Of a stretch of DNA of 64,000 nucleotides, positions 52,741 through 63,869 are shown one piece after another (the stretch's first letter is position 1; each line of letters opens with the position of its first letter). The position numbers were made by a program, and so were the translations under genes. This stretch comes from Coenobita brevimanus (lineage: Eukaryota > Arthropoda > Malacostraca > Decapoda > Coenobitidae): contig CM064664.1 in assembly GCA_032717465.1 (NCBI GenBank), positions 584,717 to 648,716 of the forward strand, read 5' to 3'. The notes under the pieces are model-generated. The model was not told the origin of the DNA, searched no databases, and saw only the letters and a program-made list of their open reading frames with translations.

Positions 52741-55203
52741 CGAAATACCCGCCGCCACCGGACCACTCACCCCGCCACCCCCCCCCACCACCGAGCCACC
52801 ACCACACCACCACCCCAGGAGGACACCACGGCAGGGTTAGTGACCCAGGACAAGAGGGTCACCAGGACACCTATTCCCAGAGCCCCTCTTCCCCGCAACC
52901 GTCACAACACCAGGTGAGCGTCAAAAGGCAACGACCCTGCTGGCGGGGCAACCCTCGGCAGGTTCGGGGTGGGGCTGATCCAGAGTCAGTCCCAGGCAAC
53001 ACCGCGGTATGGCCACAGTACGTACCGGGGAAGGAGCGGCCACCGTACGCCCTTCAGTTGTTTCCCCCTGCGACACCGCCATCACAGCCACCGTACGTGA
53101 AGGGGAAGGGAGCAGCCACCGTACGCCCCTCAGTCACAGCCATCTCTGGGGACGGCCTCGGGGCGTTAGTTATTGAATGCGCCCCGACTGGCAGAGAGAG
53201 GAATAGAGGAACCACGTTCACGGCCACCATACGTGACGGGGAGGGAGCGGCCACCGTACGCCCCTCATCCACTATTACCTCCTATGGGAGTAACGCCTCA
53301 GTTACTTCCCGAAGGGAAGGCAGGCCCATGGCTACGGCCTTAGTACATGCAAGGGTAAGCAGACCCTCAGCTACGGCCTCATCACATACCAGAGAGGGCA
53401 CTGCCTCTGTGCACTCCTCTCCTGCCTTTTCCTCCTGTGGGGGCGGCACCGCGTTCACGGTCACCGTATGTGACGGGAAGGAGCGGCCACCGTACGCCCT
53501 TCAGTTGATTCTCACCAGGGTGGTAGGCCCACGGCTACGGCCTTAGTGCATGAGAGGGTAAGGTGACCCTCGGCTACGGCCTCAGCACGTACTGGAGAAG
53601 GCACTGCCCCCGGGGACCGCTCTCCTGCCTTTTCCTCCTGTGGGAGTAACACCACATTCACGGCCACCGTACGTGACGGGGAAGGATCGGCCACTGTATG
53701 CCCTTCAGTTACCTTCCAGCAGGTGGTCAGGCACATGGCTACGACCTTAGTGCGTGACAGGGTAAGGAGACCCTCGGCTATGGCCTCAGCATGCACCGGA
53801 GAGGGCGCTGTCCCTGTGCACCCCTCTCCTGCCTCTTCCTCCTTTGGGAGCAGCACCACGTTCACGGCCACTGTACGTGACGGGGAAGGATCGGCCACCA
53901 TACGCCCTTCAGCTGCGAGCCCTAGGAGTCACGGAACCGCGTTCACGGCCACCGTACGTGACGGGAAGGGTGTGGCCACCGTACACCCCTCATTCATGAC
54001 CCCGAAGGCTCTCCTGGAGCAGGAGGTCCCTTGCACGGCCGACCCCTTTCCTCTCGGCTGCATGGGACGGCCGTTGTCTCCCCACCGGAGCAATTCCCCA
54101 GAGGTGCTGGCGGAGTGGTGGCATGGCCCAGTCCAAACTCTACCACTTACCCTTGGGAGGTCCTTGTTCCTGGCGGACACCCGACGGAGGCAGTGCCGCA
54201 GTCCAACCCTGATGGCGCTCCTCCCTGCAGGCACCCGCAGCCCCCTGACTCCGAGGTCTGGCCAGCAGCTTCCAGGCCCAGACCACCCCGGCTCTTTCTC
54301 TCCTAGGAGCCAGAGGCGCCAGGCCCACCTCCTGCAGCTGTTTGGCCCCAGTCCCGAGGGCCACTCCACAGGTCGAGGCCCCCAGAGTGAAGGGCCTCCC
54401 TGCATCCCAATGACAACTACCACCCGGGCAGTGACGCCCCTACGAACAGTGCCTGCCCCCTTCAGGAGGGCTCCCCGTAGGGCGTCTCTCTCACTCACAG
54501 GACGCGCAGCAAGGTGATATCCAAAGGAAATACGGGTACGTAGTGACAATGATACGGTGAACAATCACCACAGTAGTGCATAGTGAGAGAGAATAAAGTA
54601 TGGCCCGAATGATAAGTGAATAACTATAAACCCATTCAGTGTACAGTGACCCGATACTTGGCAGGACAGAAAAGACCGTATGCAGGCGTGCTTAAAGAAA
54701 ACGTGGGTTAGAGCAGGTGCGTGCAGGGCTCATTAGAAACCTGTGATTCAGTACTGCTGGGACTAAGTAACTCTAGCGAGTGATGCGACCCGCATTCTAC
54801 CCACTTATGGTACTTTTCGTTTCCCCCACTCCTAATCTCGTCCTCCCACAGTGAAACAGACTCAGTGAATTAAATACCATCTCTGCCAAAGTGTATTATT
54901 CGGGTACTGTAATATCCATACTAAATGTCCCTGTACAAGTGAATGGTAACTTACTGTGTGTGTCATTTTGTCTAGTGTATTAAAGGCTAATTCTGTATTC
55001 CCTGTCTTTTACCAATATCCAATATCTCTTTGTCCATATTGTCACGGTGTCAGAATTAAAGTAATAGATGTGTTAAGGTATACTGCCTGATTTTTATGTC
55101 CTGTTCCTCTGTGGGTGCTTTATTTCCGGTCAGGAAAGAGGACCCCGCTCAGTAGCTGTTGTTCTTAAGACGAGAAATCGACTTGAAAACACACAGCCTA
55201 ACA
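52741..55203 (+). repeat. 5' LTR of element B
   Basis: It starts cgaaatacccgccgccaccg and ends cagcctaaca. The array lies at 53050-53990. The LTR ORF is split here: 52741-53546 (open from the env-like frame) and 53723-54517, which retains EWWHGPV, LLQLFGPSPEG and GRGPQSEGPPC. Confidence 0.9.
53723..54517 (+). pseudogene. LTR-encoded ORF, C-terminal half, element B 5' LTR
   Basis: A 264-codon frame with repeats of TATVRDGEG and ATIRPS, then PLGCMGRPLSPHR, VLAEWWHGPVQTLPL, RRQAHLLQLFGPSPEG and GRGPQSEGPPC. It aligns with the C-terminal half of the element A protein and with the solo-LTR ORF. The N-terminal half lies in another frame upstream because of a frameshift between 53500 and 53720. It shows that the C-terminal block is present in B, where the 3' LTR copy has lost it. 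Confidence 0.5.
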
Positions 55204-55204
55204 C

Positions 55205-55222
55205 TGGTGGCCAGCAGTGGTT
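55205..55222 (+). promoter_or_regulatory. Primer binding site of element B
   Basis: tggtggccagcagtggtt lies one base after the 5' LTR, as in element A. Confidence 0.7.
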
Positions 55223-55269
55223 CTGCATCCGAATAAAGCATGGAGGAACGATAAAAGGAAACTTGCACA

Positions 55270-56154
55270 ATGGCAGCCAAACTTCACATCCAGTTACCGA
55301 AATTCAACCAGGAGCAATATGACATAGATGTCTATTTGGATATGGTCAAACCCTTTCTAGATATCGGGTTCGACTCTGACAGAGAAAAGATAGCCGTCAC
55401 TCTACCTAACCTGGGAAAAACAATCGCCACTGTCGCAACAAAAGTCGTCCCAGAGCTAACATGGGAACAATTCGCCCACATTGTAAAGCAGGCTGTCATG
55501 CCCTCTATGGGCAGAGTCGTCGCTCTCTCTCAGCTAGACGCTCTTGCCTACGACGGAAATTTGGACGACACTTTCGTCCAGGCATGGCGCCTCATCACCG
55601 CCGCTTATCCCGATGCAACCACAAGTACTCGGGACTTGCACACCTTCAACGCCTTGCTAAGAATTCTCCCTAGCACAGTCAGGGAACATTTCACCATTTA
55701 CGATCCTTCAGAGAATATGGATCAAGACCTACAACTCGTCCGATGCCTCCTCGCCGCCCACCCCACACCACAACTCATACACGCGGTAAGCAAATTCTCC
55801 ACCACCAAAACTCCACCTCCAAAGGTTGCACCACCGCCCCACCCACCCACCACTGATCCGTCTCCAACAATCCCCAGGGTGCACCCACAAAGAAGACGCC
55901 CCAATCCCAGGGACCAGGGTAACCTCATCTCTATTAATCCCTGGGAATTCACGGCCTGCAGTCGCACCTGCCCCCTACACGATATTAGGGAACAGCTAAA
56001 GGCAAACAGACGCAGAGCCCTTACCCAGGAGCGCAGGAAGGTATCCTCTCTGGAGGAAGACGCCTAGGAAGACAACGCCCCATCCCCAGTCTACCCAGGA
56101 CCAGACGACGAGGAGCATGACAACCACATCACCACTCAGCAGATGGATTTTTAG
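55270..56154 (+). pseudogene. Gag-like protein of element B, one in-frame stop
   Basis: It starts MAAKLHIQLPKFNQEQYDID and matches element A gag along its length, including FTACSRTCPLHDIREQL near residue 235. A TAG at 56065-56067 ends the readable frame at 265 aa; the frame then continues to the same C-terminus QQMDF and TAG at 56152-56154. The stop replaces an acidic or polar codon in the variable tail, so a truncated gag might still assemble, but this is inference. Pol follows in the -1 frame across gatggatttttagg, as in A. Confidence 0.82.
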
Positions 56155-59100
56155 GCCCGCCCCCGCACCTCCCCACGGTGGCGGGGACCACCTCACATCT
56201 CTACCGACCCCCGGTCTATGACCAAATTTGCCTGAACGGGGTCAAGGCTAGGTTACTGGTGGACACGGGAGCTGCCAGGTCATGCCTATACTCCCATTTC
56301 TACTCCCATCATTCCTCCACTTTTGGCCCCCTCCCCACCTCAGCCAACCTCGTAGACGCGGGGGATGGCCCCCTGCCTATCCGTGGGGAAACTCGGGCCC
56401 TCCAGACTGACACCCATCAACAAGTCTCCACCACTCACCCCTTCATCATTTTTTACTCTACCTGCCGTCAGTATGACGGATATCTAGGGCTGGACCTCCT
56501 TCAGAAACTCTGCACCAAGATTGACTGCCATCAATGCTGCCTTCACTTCAGTCCAGCCCCCCTTCAGAAACAAAAAACAAAAAAAAAAAGGAAACGCAAA
56601 CACAGACATACACTAAAACAACCCCAACACTTGCACCACCACCCACACACCCCCTCCCCTAACACTCACATTCCCCAACGCCTCTGCACATGCAACACCA
56701 CCCCAACCTTACCCAACACATCACTCCCCCATTCCACCACCCCATCCACCCCACCACCTGTCCCACCCACCTCCCCATCTTTTCTCGCCTCCATCGCCTC
56801 CACCGTCACCATCCCACCCCATCACAAAGCTTGGGTGGAACTAAACAGACCCTCCAGTACCTCAGTCCTTTTTTTCCCCATCCCTACCTACCGGACCACT
56901 CTCCTCCTGTCTAGTATCCCTCACCTTCCTCCCCCCTCAGGCCCGAGCAATCCGTGTCACTAACCTCGCCACAACACCATTAACACTACCTAGAGGACTC
57001 ATCATCGGTGACACAGAGGAAGCCGAGCCATGCCACACACCACCTTCTCACCACCCAACTCTGCCTAACCTACCCGCACATCTATCCCCTTCCCAAACCA
57101 ACAGCCTCCAACAATTACTCCTGGACTTCCAGGACCTATTCTCTAGCTCAACCGACCTCGGCCACACCACCTACCTCAGTCACGAAATACATACGACAGG
57201 ACCACCCATTCGCCAACCATCTCGCCGCAAAAACCCAAAGCAGTGAGCAGAGGAAGACTGGCAGGTCCAGGACATGATTGATGCCGGCGTTATCTCCAAC
57301 TCCACCAGCCCGTGGTCCTCCCCAGTCGTACTCGTGAGAAAAAAGTCGGAACCATGCGATTCTGCGTTGATTACCGCAAAGTAAATGATGTCACCATCAA
57401 GGACGCCACACCCTTACCCAGAATCGACGACTCACTCGACTCCCTACACGGCTCCACTTGGTTCTCTACCCTCGACCTGCAATCGGGTTACTGGCAGGTT
57501 CCTGTCCACCCAGATGACAGCAAAAGACCACTTTCTCGACCTCAAATGGGAAACACTATGAATTCAACGTCCTCCCATTAGGACTCTGCAATGCCCCAGC
57601 CACATTCTCCCGTCTGATGGAATCAGTGCTAAGCGGCTTAACCTGGGAAATCTGCCTGGCCTTCTAGATGACGTCATAGTTTTTAGCAACACCTGGGCCG
57701 ACCACCTCCACCGCCTCAAACAGGTGTTCCTACGTATCCATCAGGCAAGCCTCAAGCTCAAGCCAACAAAATGCGTCCTAGCTGAACGATCCGTCTCCTT
57801 CCTAGGACACGTGATCAGAGCCCAGGGCATCTCACCTGACTCCGACAAGCTGTGCGTCATTGCCGAAATTCCTCTACCACGAGACGTCCACGAAACCAGG
57901 GCCTTCCTAGGCCTTACCTCATACTACAGACGGTTCGTAAAAGGGTTTGCGAACATAGCCAAACCACTACATGAACTGACAAAGAAGGGTGAACCTTTTG
58001 TTTGGACCGAAACCAGAAAGACCGCATTCAACGACCTCAAATCCAGACTGATCTCCGCACCAGTAGTAGCTTTCCCAGACTACAACCTCCCTTTCCGTCT
58101 GTATACTGACGTTTCCCTCATAGCCATAGGGGCCGTCCTCGCGCAAGTACAAAATGGGTGTGAACATATCATCGCCTGCGCCAGCCATACCCTGAACCAG
58201 GCCGAGTGAAACTACGCGGCCACCAAACGCGAATGCCTCGGTATAATCTGGGCGCTAGAATACTTCCACTCCTACATATCCGGCACCCACGTAGTCATCA
58301 TCACAGACCACCAATCACTACAATGGCTACGCCAGTCCAATACTAATAACGCCCAACTCATTCAATGGCGGGAAGCTCTCGAAGAATTCAATTTTGAAAT
58401 CTCATACCGCCCAGGCAAACTCCACACTAACGCCGATGCCCTCTCCCGTCTACCCATCAATGCCCTCTGCCCAAAACCAGACTTGATTCAAATGTGGAAG
58501 GACAAGCAACGCCCTACCTGGATCCTGGGACGTACATTTGCCAGGTTACACCTCCACAGCGATCACCTGTATGACTCAGACGGCCACATCGTCCTCGACC
58601 CCGCCTCGGCTCATGACGCTATGATACACCTCCATGCCAATAACGGCATCCACCTCAGCATCAAAAAGCTCTTACAAGCGTTCTTGGACATGTATTGGAC
58701 AGCCAACCCATCCACCATTGCTAAAAACATCGTCCAAGCATGCTGCGCATGTGCTTTGGGAAAGGACATTACACGCATCCCCGGCCCATCAGGCAAATTA
58801 ACGGCACAAAAACCGTGGCAGCTGCTTTCCCTCGACGTCGTCGGCCCCCTCACACCAAAATCAGGGTACAAATATATCATCACGTTCGTCGACGTCTACT
58901 CAAAATTCGTCATCGCTTGTCCTGCAAAAGATCATAATGCTGTAGCAGTTGCCAATGCCCTGGTCCGCCACGTCTTCCCGTATTTCGGCATCCCACAAGC
59001 CCTACACTCGGACAATGCCCCTGAATTCACAGGAAAAATCTGGGATGACCTAGCCAAAATATTCGACTACCGAATCTCCCACTCATCCCCCTACTGGCCC

Positions 59101-60692
59101 CAAGGTAACAGCGTATGCGAGAGGAGTCATCGATCCCTCCTCAATCAAATCAGGACCAGCATCCTGCAGACAGGCAATGACAATTGGCCCGCCCACGTCA
59201 AAATTGTTCAATGGGGGCTTAATACCTGCCCACGGGACGACGGCATAACCCCACACGAACGAGTATTCGGGGAATCCCCACTCCTCCTACCCCTCTGCCA
59301 CCACCTACACCCTCCAACCCCCCCCTCCTCTACCGCCTTAAACGATGCCTCCACCACCTCCAGTCCCAACAGGACCTTACACCAGACTCCAACCCCTACA
59401 AACCAGGCTACTCAGTAGCGGTTGCACACCTGCCCATCCCCACCAAAACTTCCCCAGGTTTGATGGCCCCTTCAAAATCATCAAAGTCCTTAACCCCTAC
59501 CAGGTTGTCATAGACCAAAACGGACAACCACGCACCTACCAAAATCGTCACGTGCGCCCATTCCACCCCTCCAACAATGACCATCCTCACACCCGCGCAC
59601 CCCGCACCTCTCCACGCACACCTGGCCCATCAGCGTCTTCTCAGAATTACCCACCCCGACTCCTACTCCTACTCCTCACCCCCACCCTCCGCACCCCCCA
59701 CAAGCACGCCGCCTCTCACTTCACCCACCCCGACCACCCCAACCCCCCACAACGACACCAACCCCCAACCCCACAACCTCACCCCTGACCTACCCACACC
59801 TAACCTCACCTCTCAACCACCAGATCCTGCGCCACCGCCGTCACCGCCCATAACACAACCTCCACCACACCAACTCAGCCCACCAATGCCTGACACCACC
59901 ATGCCACCCTCACCCACCACCCATCAACCGCACAACCGTCAAGGCACCACCCCACCCACTACACCACTGCCCAACCCACCACGTGCAACTACTCCACCAC
60001 GTGCACCCGCAGCCCGCCCACCTCCACCCCCCTTACACCACGACCATTCTCACTACACACAACACACCGCACCCCCTCCCGCTACCCCACCCGCCCCCGG
60101 CCATACCCCCTCACCACCACGTGTTCACCCACCTTCACCACCAACACCAACCCTCACCGCCACCATCACAAGATCGGATCGGGACACCTGTCACGACCAC
60201 CCACCAGATACACCCCAGCCCCACCACCCACCACCCACAAAACCCCCCACTCACCACCTCAACACTCCCCAAACACCACCCCCACCACCTTACACCTCCA
60301 CCAAGCGAAATGGAATATCCCCAAATCCCAATTCCCCAAGGCCCAACGCTCCTCCCACCCACCCAGACCCCATAAAACCCCCACACTCCCCTCACTCAGC
60401 AGCATTCGCCTCCTACCTCCGCACCACACAGCCACCCGAGATGAGCATCTACAGGATCCACTGGCAGCCCCACGACTGCCCACAGGTCAGGCTCAGGGCA
60501 ACACACCAGCTACTCTAGATCCTCCACCGGACAGACCACCCATCCTCCCTCCGGCTTACTCTCCACCCACACTGAGAGCCGAACCCCACCACCCTCCACT
60601 GGACCGACTTCCTCCGACACCTCACCCCGGCCCACCAAACGTCCACCACAATGACATACCACCTCCAGCCATGGGGTCATGACTTTTTATGA
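56155..60692 (+). pseudogene. Pol polyprotein of element B
   Basis: Protease keeps LLVDTGAARSCLYS near 56260. [32 protein letters not shown]; the YLDD box near 57660 is broken by a one-base loss. The connection and RNase H are clean: FLGLTSYYRRFVKGF, FRLYTDVSLIAIGAVLAQ, TDHQSLQWL, YRPGKLHTNADALSRLP. Integrase (58483-59418): HLHANNGIHLSIKKLL with CCACALGK, then LSLDVVGPL, LHSDNAPEFTG and NSVCERSH. A GPF-type segment (RFDGPFKIIKVLNPYQVVI) lies at 59458. A ~310-aa Pro/Thr tail follows (59577-60518), then HQLL ... HQTSTTMTYHLQPWGHDF and TGA at 60690-60692. Stops at 57244 and 58207 and shifts near 57340 and 57660 inactivate it. Confidence 0.87.
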
Positions 60693-62131
60693 CGGAGGGT
60701 GGTGAAATACCCGCCACCGCCGGACCACTAATCCCGCCACCCCCCACCCCACCACCGAGCCACCACCGCACCACCACCCCAGGAGGACACCACGGCGGGG
60801 TTAGTGACCCAGGACAAGAGGGTCACCAGGACACCTATTCCCGGAGCCCCTCTTCCCCGCAACCGTCACAACACCAGGTGAGCGTCAAAAGGCAACGACC
60901 CTGCTGGTGGGGCAACCCTCGGCGGGTTCGGGGTGGGGCTGATCCAGAGTCAGTCCCAGGCAACGCCGCGGTACTGCCACAGTACGTACCGGGGAAGGAG
61001 CGGCCACCGTATGCCCTTCAGTTGTTTCCCCCTGCGACACCGCCATCACGGCCACCGTACGTGAAGGGGAAGGGAGTGGCCACTTTACGCCCCTCAGTCA
61101 CAGCCACCTCTAGGGACGGCCTCAGGGCGTTAGTTATTGAATGCGCCCCGACTGGCAGAGAGAGGAATAGAGGAACCGTGTTCACGGCCACCGTACGTCA
61201 CAGGGAGGGAGCGGCCACCATACGCCCCTCATCCACTATTACCTCCTACGGGAGTAACGCCTCAGTTACTTCCCGAAGGGCAGGCAGGCCCACGGCTATG
61301 GCTTTAGTACGTGCAAGGGTAAGCAGACCCTGGGCTACGGCCTCAGCACATACCAGAGAGGGCACTGCCTCTGTGCACCCCTCTCCTACCTTTTCCTCCT
61401 GTGGGGGCAACACCGCGTTCACAGCCACCGTACGTGACGGGGAAGGAGCGGCCACCGTACGCCCTTCAGTTGCTTCTCACCAGGGGGGTAGGCCCACGGC
61501 TACGGCCTTAGTGCCTGAGAGGGTAAGGCGACCCTCGGCTACAGCCTCAGCACGTACTGGAGAGGGCACTGCCCCCGGGCACCTATCTCCTGCCTTTTCC
61601 TCCTATGGGAGTAACACCGCATTCACAACCACCGTACGTGACGGGGAAGGAGTGGCCACCATACGCCCTTCAGTTACCTCCCAGCAGGTGGGCAGGCACA
61701 TGGCTACGGCCTTAGTGCATGACAGGGTAAGGAGATCCTCGGCTACAGCCTCAGCACGCACCGGAGAGGGCGCTGCCCCTGTGCACCCCTCTCCTGACTC
61801 TTCCTCCTTCGGGAGCAGCACCGCGTTCACGGCCACTGTACATGATGGGAAGGGCGTGGCCACCGTACACCCCTCATTTGTGACCCTGAAGGCTCTCCCA
61901 GAGCAGGAGGTTCCCTGCTCGGCTGACCCCTTTCCTCTCGGCTGCGTGGGACGCCCTTTTTCTCCCCACCGGAGCGATTCCCCAGAGGTGCTGGCGGAGT
62001 GGTGGCGTGGCCCAGTCCAAACCCTACCACTTACCCCTAGGAGGTCCTTGTTCCTGACGGACACCCGACGGAGGCGGCGCCGCAGTCCAACCCTGACACC
62101 GCTCCTCCCTGCAGGCAGCCACAGCCCCTGA
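60689..62131 (+). CDS. LTR-encoded repeat protein of element B (unknown function)
   Basis: A 480-aa frame. Its ATG (60689-60691) overlaps the pol stop TGA (60690-60692) and lies 14 bases upstream of the LTR. The N-terminus MTEGGEIPATAGPL with TPPPSHH and TTTPGGHH is homologous to the solo-LTR ORF and to element A. The middle is made of FTATVRDGEGAATVRPS-type repeats in ~204-base (68-codon) units. Then come PLGCVGRPFSPHRS and VLAEWWRGPVQTLPL. A one-base deletion near 62125 ends the frame before the LFGPSPEG block, which is present out of frame at 62220. No domain, signal or membrane segment is recognised. Expression would need the transcript to read into the U3 part of the 3' LTR, as genomic RNA does. 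Confidence 0.55.
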   Translation: MTEGGEIPATAGPLIPPPPTPPPSHHRTTTPGGHHGGVSDPGQEGHQDTYSRSPSSPQPSQHQVSVKRQRPCWWGNPRRVRGGADPESVPGNAAVLPQYVPGKERPPYALQLFPPATPPSRPPYVKGKGVATLRPSVTATSRDGLRALVIECAPTGRERNRGTVFTATVRHREGAATIRPSSTITSYGSNASVTSRRAGRPTAMALVRARVSRPWATASAHTREGTASVHPSPTFSSCGGNTAFTATVRDGEGAATVRPSVASHQGGRPTATALVPERVRRPSATASARTGEGTAPGHLSPAFSSYGSNTAFTTTVRDGEGVATIRPSVTSQQVGRHMATALVHDRVRRSSATASARTGEGAAPVHPSPDSSSFGSSTAFTATVHDGKGVATVHPSFVTLKALPEQEVPCSADPFPLGCVGRPFSPHRSDSPEVLAEWWRGPVQTLPLTPRRSLFLTDTRRRRRRSPTLTPLLPAGSHSP

Positions 62132-63281
62132 ACTCCCAGGTCTGGCCAGCAGCCCCCAGGCCCAGACCACCCCGGCTCTCTCTCTTCTCGGAGCCAGAGG
62201 GGCCAGGCCCACCTTCTGCAGCTGTTTGGCCCCAGTCCCGAGGGCCACTCCACAGGTCGAGGCCCCCAGACTGGAGGGCCTCCCTGCACCCCATCGACGC
62301 GGCCCCGGTGTGAGGGCTGCCTCTCGAGTCGAGGCCCCCAGAGTGAAGGGCCTCCCTGCACCCCGACAACGACTACAGGTCAAGGCCCCCAGACCGGAGG
62401 GCCTCCCTGTACCCCACCGACGCTGCCCCAGTGTGAGGGCCGCCTCTCAGGTCGAGGCCCCCAGAGTGAAGGGCCTCCCTGCACCCCAATGACGACTACC
62501 ACCTGGGCAGTGATGCCCCTACGAACAGTGTGATGCCCCCTTCAGGAGGGCTCCCCATAGGGCCTCTCTCTCACGCCCAGGACGTGCAGCAAGGTGATAC
62601 CCAAAGGAAATACGGGTATGTAGTGACAATGATACTGTGAACAATCACCACAGTAGTTCATAGTGAGAGAGAATAAAGTATGGCCCGAATGATAAGTGAA
62701 TAACTATAAACCCATTCAGTGTACAGTGACCCGATACTTGGCAGGACAGAAAAGGCTGTATGCAGGAGTGCGTAAAGAAAACGTGAGTTAGAGCAGGTGC
62801 GCGTGGGGCTCATTAGAAACCTGTGATTCAGCACTACTGGGACTAAGTAACTCCCGCGAGTGATGCGACTTGCATTCTACCCACTTATGGTACTATTCGT
62901 TTCCCCCACTCCTAATCTCGTCCTCCCACAGTGAAAAAGAATCAGTGAATTAAATACCATCTCTGCCAAAGTGTATTATTTGTGTACTGTAATATCCATA
63001 CTAAATGTCCCTGTACAAGTGAATAATAACTTACTGTGTGTGCCATTTTGTCTAGTGTATTAAAGGCTAATTCTGTATTCCCTGTCTTTTACCAATATCC
63101 AATATCTCTGTGTATATTGTCACGGTGTCAGAATTAAAGTAATAGATGTGTTAAGGTATACTGCCTGATTTTTATGTCCTGTTCCCCTGTGGGTGCTTTA
63201 CTTCCGGTCCGGAAAGAGGACCCCGCTCAGTAGCTGTTGTTCTTAAGACGAGAAATCGACTTGAAAACACACAGCATAACA
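60703..63281 (+). repeat. 3' LTR of element B
   Basis: It starts TGAAATACCCGCC after the tract gacggagggtgg and ends cagcataaca. The array lies at 61010-61870, with higher-order units near 61431, 61635 and 61839. Confidence 0.9.
62253..62490 (+). repeat. LTR tandem expansion present only in the 3' LTR of B
   Basis: Four copies of gtcgaggcccccagagtgaa then gggcctccctgcacccc begin near 62253, 62328, 62376 and 62451. The 5' LTR has a single copy (54372-54410). Confidence 0.85.
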
Positions 63282-63286
63282 CCATC

Positions 63287-63776
63287 AGTGCATCGGACAC
63301 TCACAGTTTTTTATTTCACTCATAACACATCAGTTTATATAGTCTGTCCAGATATACCACCATCTCATACTTCAGCCACAGGATTATACATAGCACCAGA
63401 CTACTGTGCGGTATTTACACCATCCATGTCGACACTATCCACCATCAATCACTATGCCATCCTCAATCATACACACAAACATTTCCACCCACTGCCTGAT
63501 ATGGACTTAAACATGAGCACAAGTATTAAGTTGACTTCACCTAAGTTTGAAACTATGCAACTGATCAATGAAACAGTGAAGCCCTGGAAAGATCTGAGTT
63601 TGAGTATGTTCAACCCATATTATGTGTATAGCCCAGCACCTACTGTCTTTATAATCTTCTGCATTGTATTTGCAGTAGTGCTGTTCGCAATGCACAGAAT
63701 GCACGCAAGAATTGCAAATTTAGAGTCAGTATTTAGTGGGGGTAGAGTTAACATCCAAGTTAACCCCCCCGAATGA
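63287..63776 (+). pseudogene. Env-like gene, C-terminal piece with membrane anchor
   Basis: The open frame continues from inside the LTR to a stop at 63774-63776. It carries a hydrophobic segment of about 20 residues (TVFIIFCIVFAVVLFAM) near the end, followed by a short basic tail. This is the expected C-terminal anchor and cytoplasmic tail of the fusion protein whose central piece ends at 52740. It lies immediately after the second CCATC duplication. By position the readable frame here is offset by one base from the central piece, so a further small indel is likely even without the insertion. Confidence 0.65.
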
Positions 63777-63798
63777 AGTGTACATATTTTGTCTATAG

Positions 63799-63800
<2 letters not shown>

Positions 63801-63862
<62 letters not shown>
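63801..63862. repeat. (AT)n microsatellite
   Basis: About 62 bases of AT repeat just after the env-like stop. The remaining 138 bases of the window show nothing recognisable. Confidence 0.95.

Positions 63863-63869
<7 letters not shown>

Larger units (their letters stand above)
52741..63281 (+). mobile_element. Ty3/Gypsy-like LTR retrotransposon B
   Basis: A 10.5-kb element with 5-bp target duplications CCATC at 52736-52740 and 63282-63286, LTRs of 2463 and 2579 bp, PBS, gag and pol in the -1 frame. It shares organisation and protein homology with element A at moderate divergence. It was inserted into the env-like gene, which resumes at 63287. Gag and pol contain stops and frameshifts. Confidence 0.92.

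Noticed and set aside
51609..53546. One 645-aa protein combining env-like and repeat-protein sequence
   Set aside because: The frame is a chance fusion: reverse LTR, env-like piece, then the 5' LTR of element B, with an exact insertion boundary at 52740/52741.
59577..60518. Pro/Thr-rich 313-aa frame as a mucin-like host protein
   Set aside because: It lies between integrase and the 3' LTR of element B, has a counterpart in element A, and fits as the pol tail.
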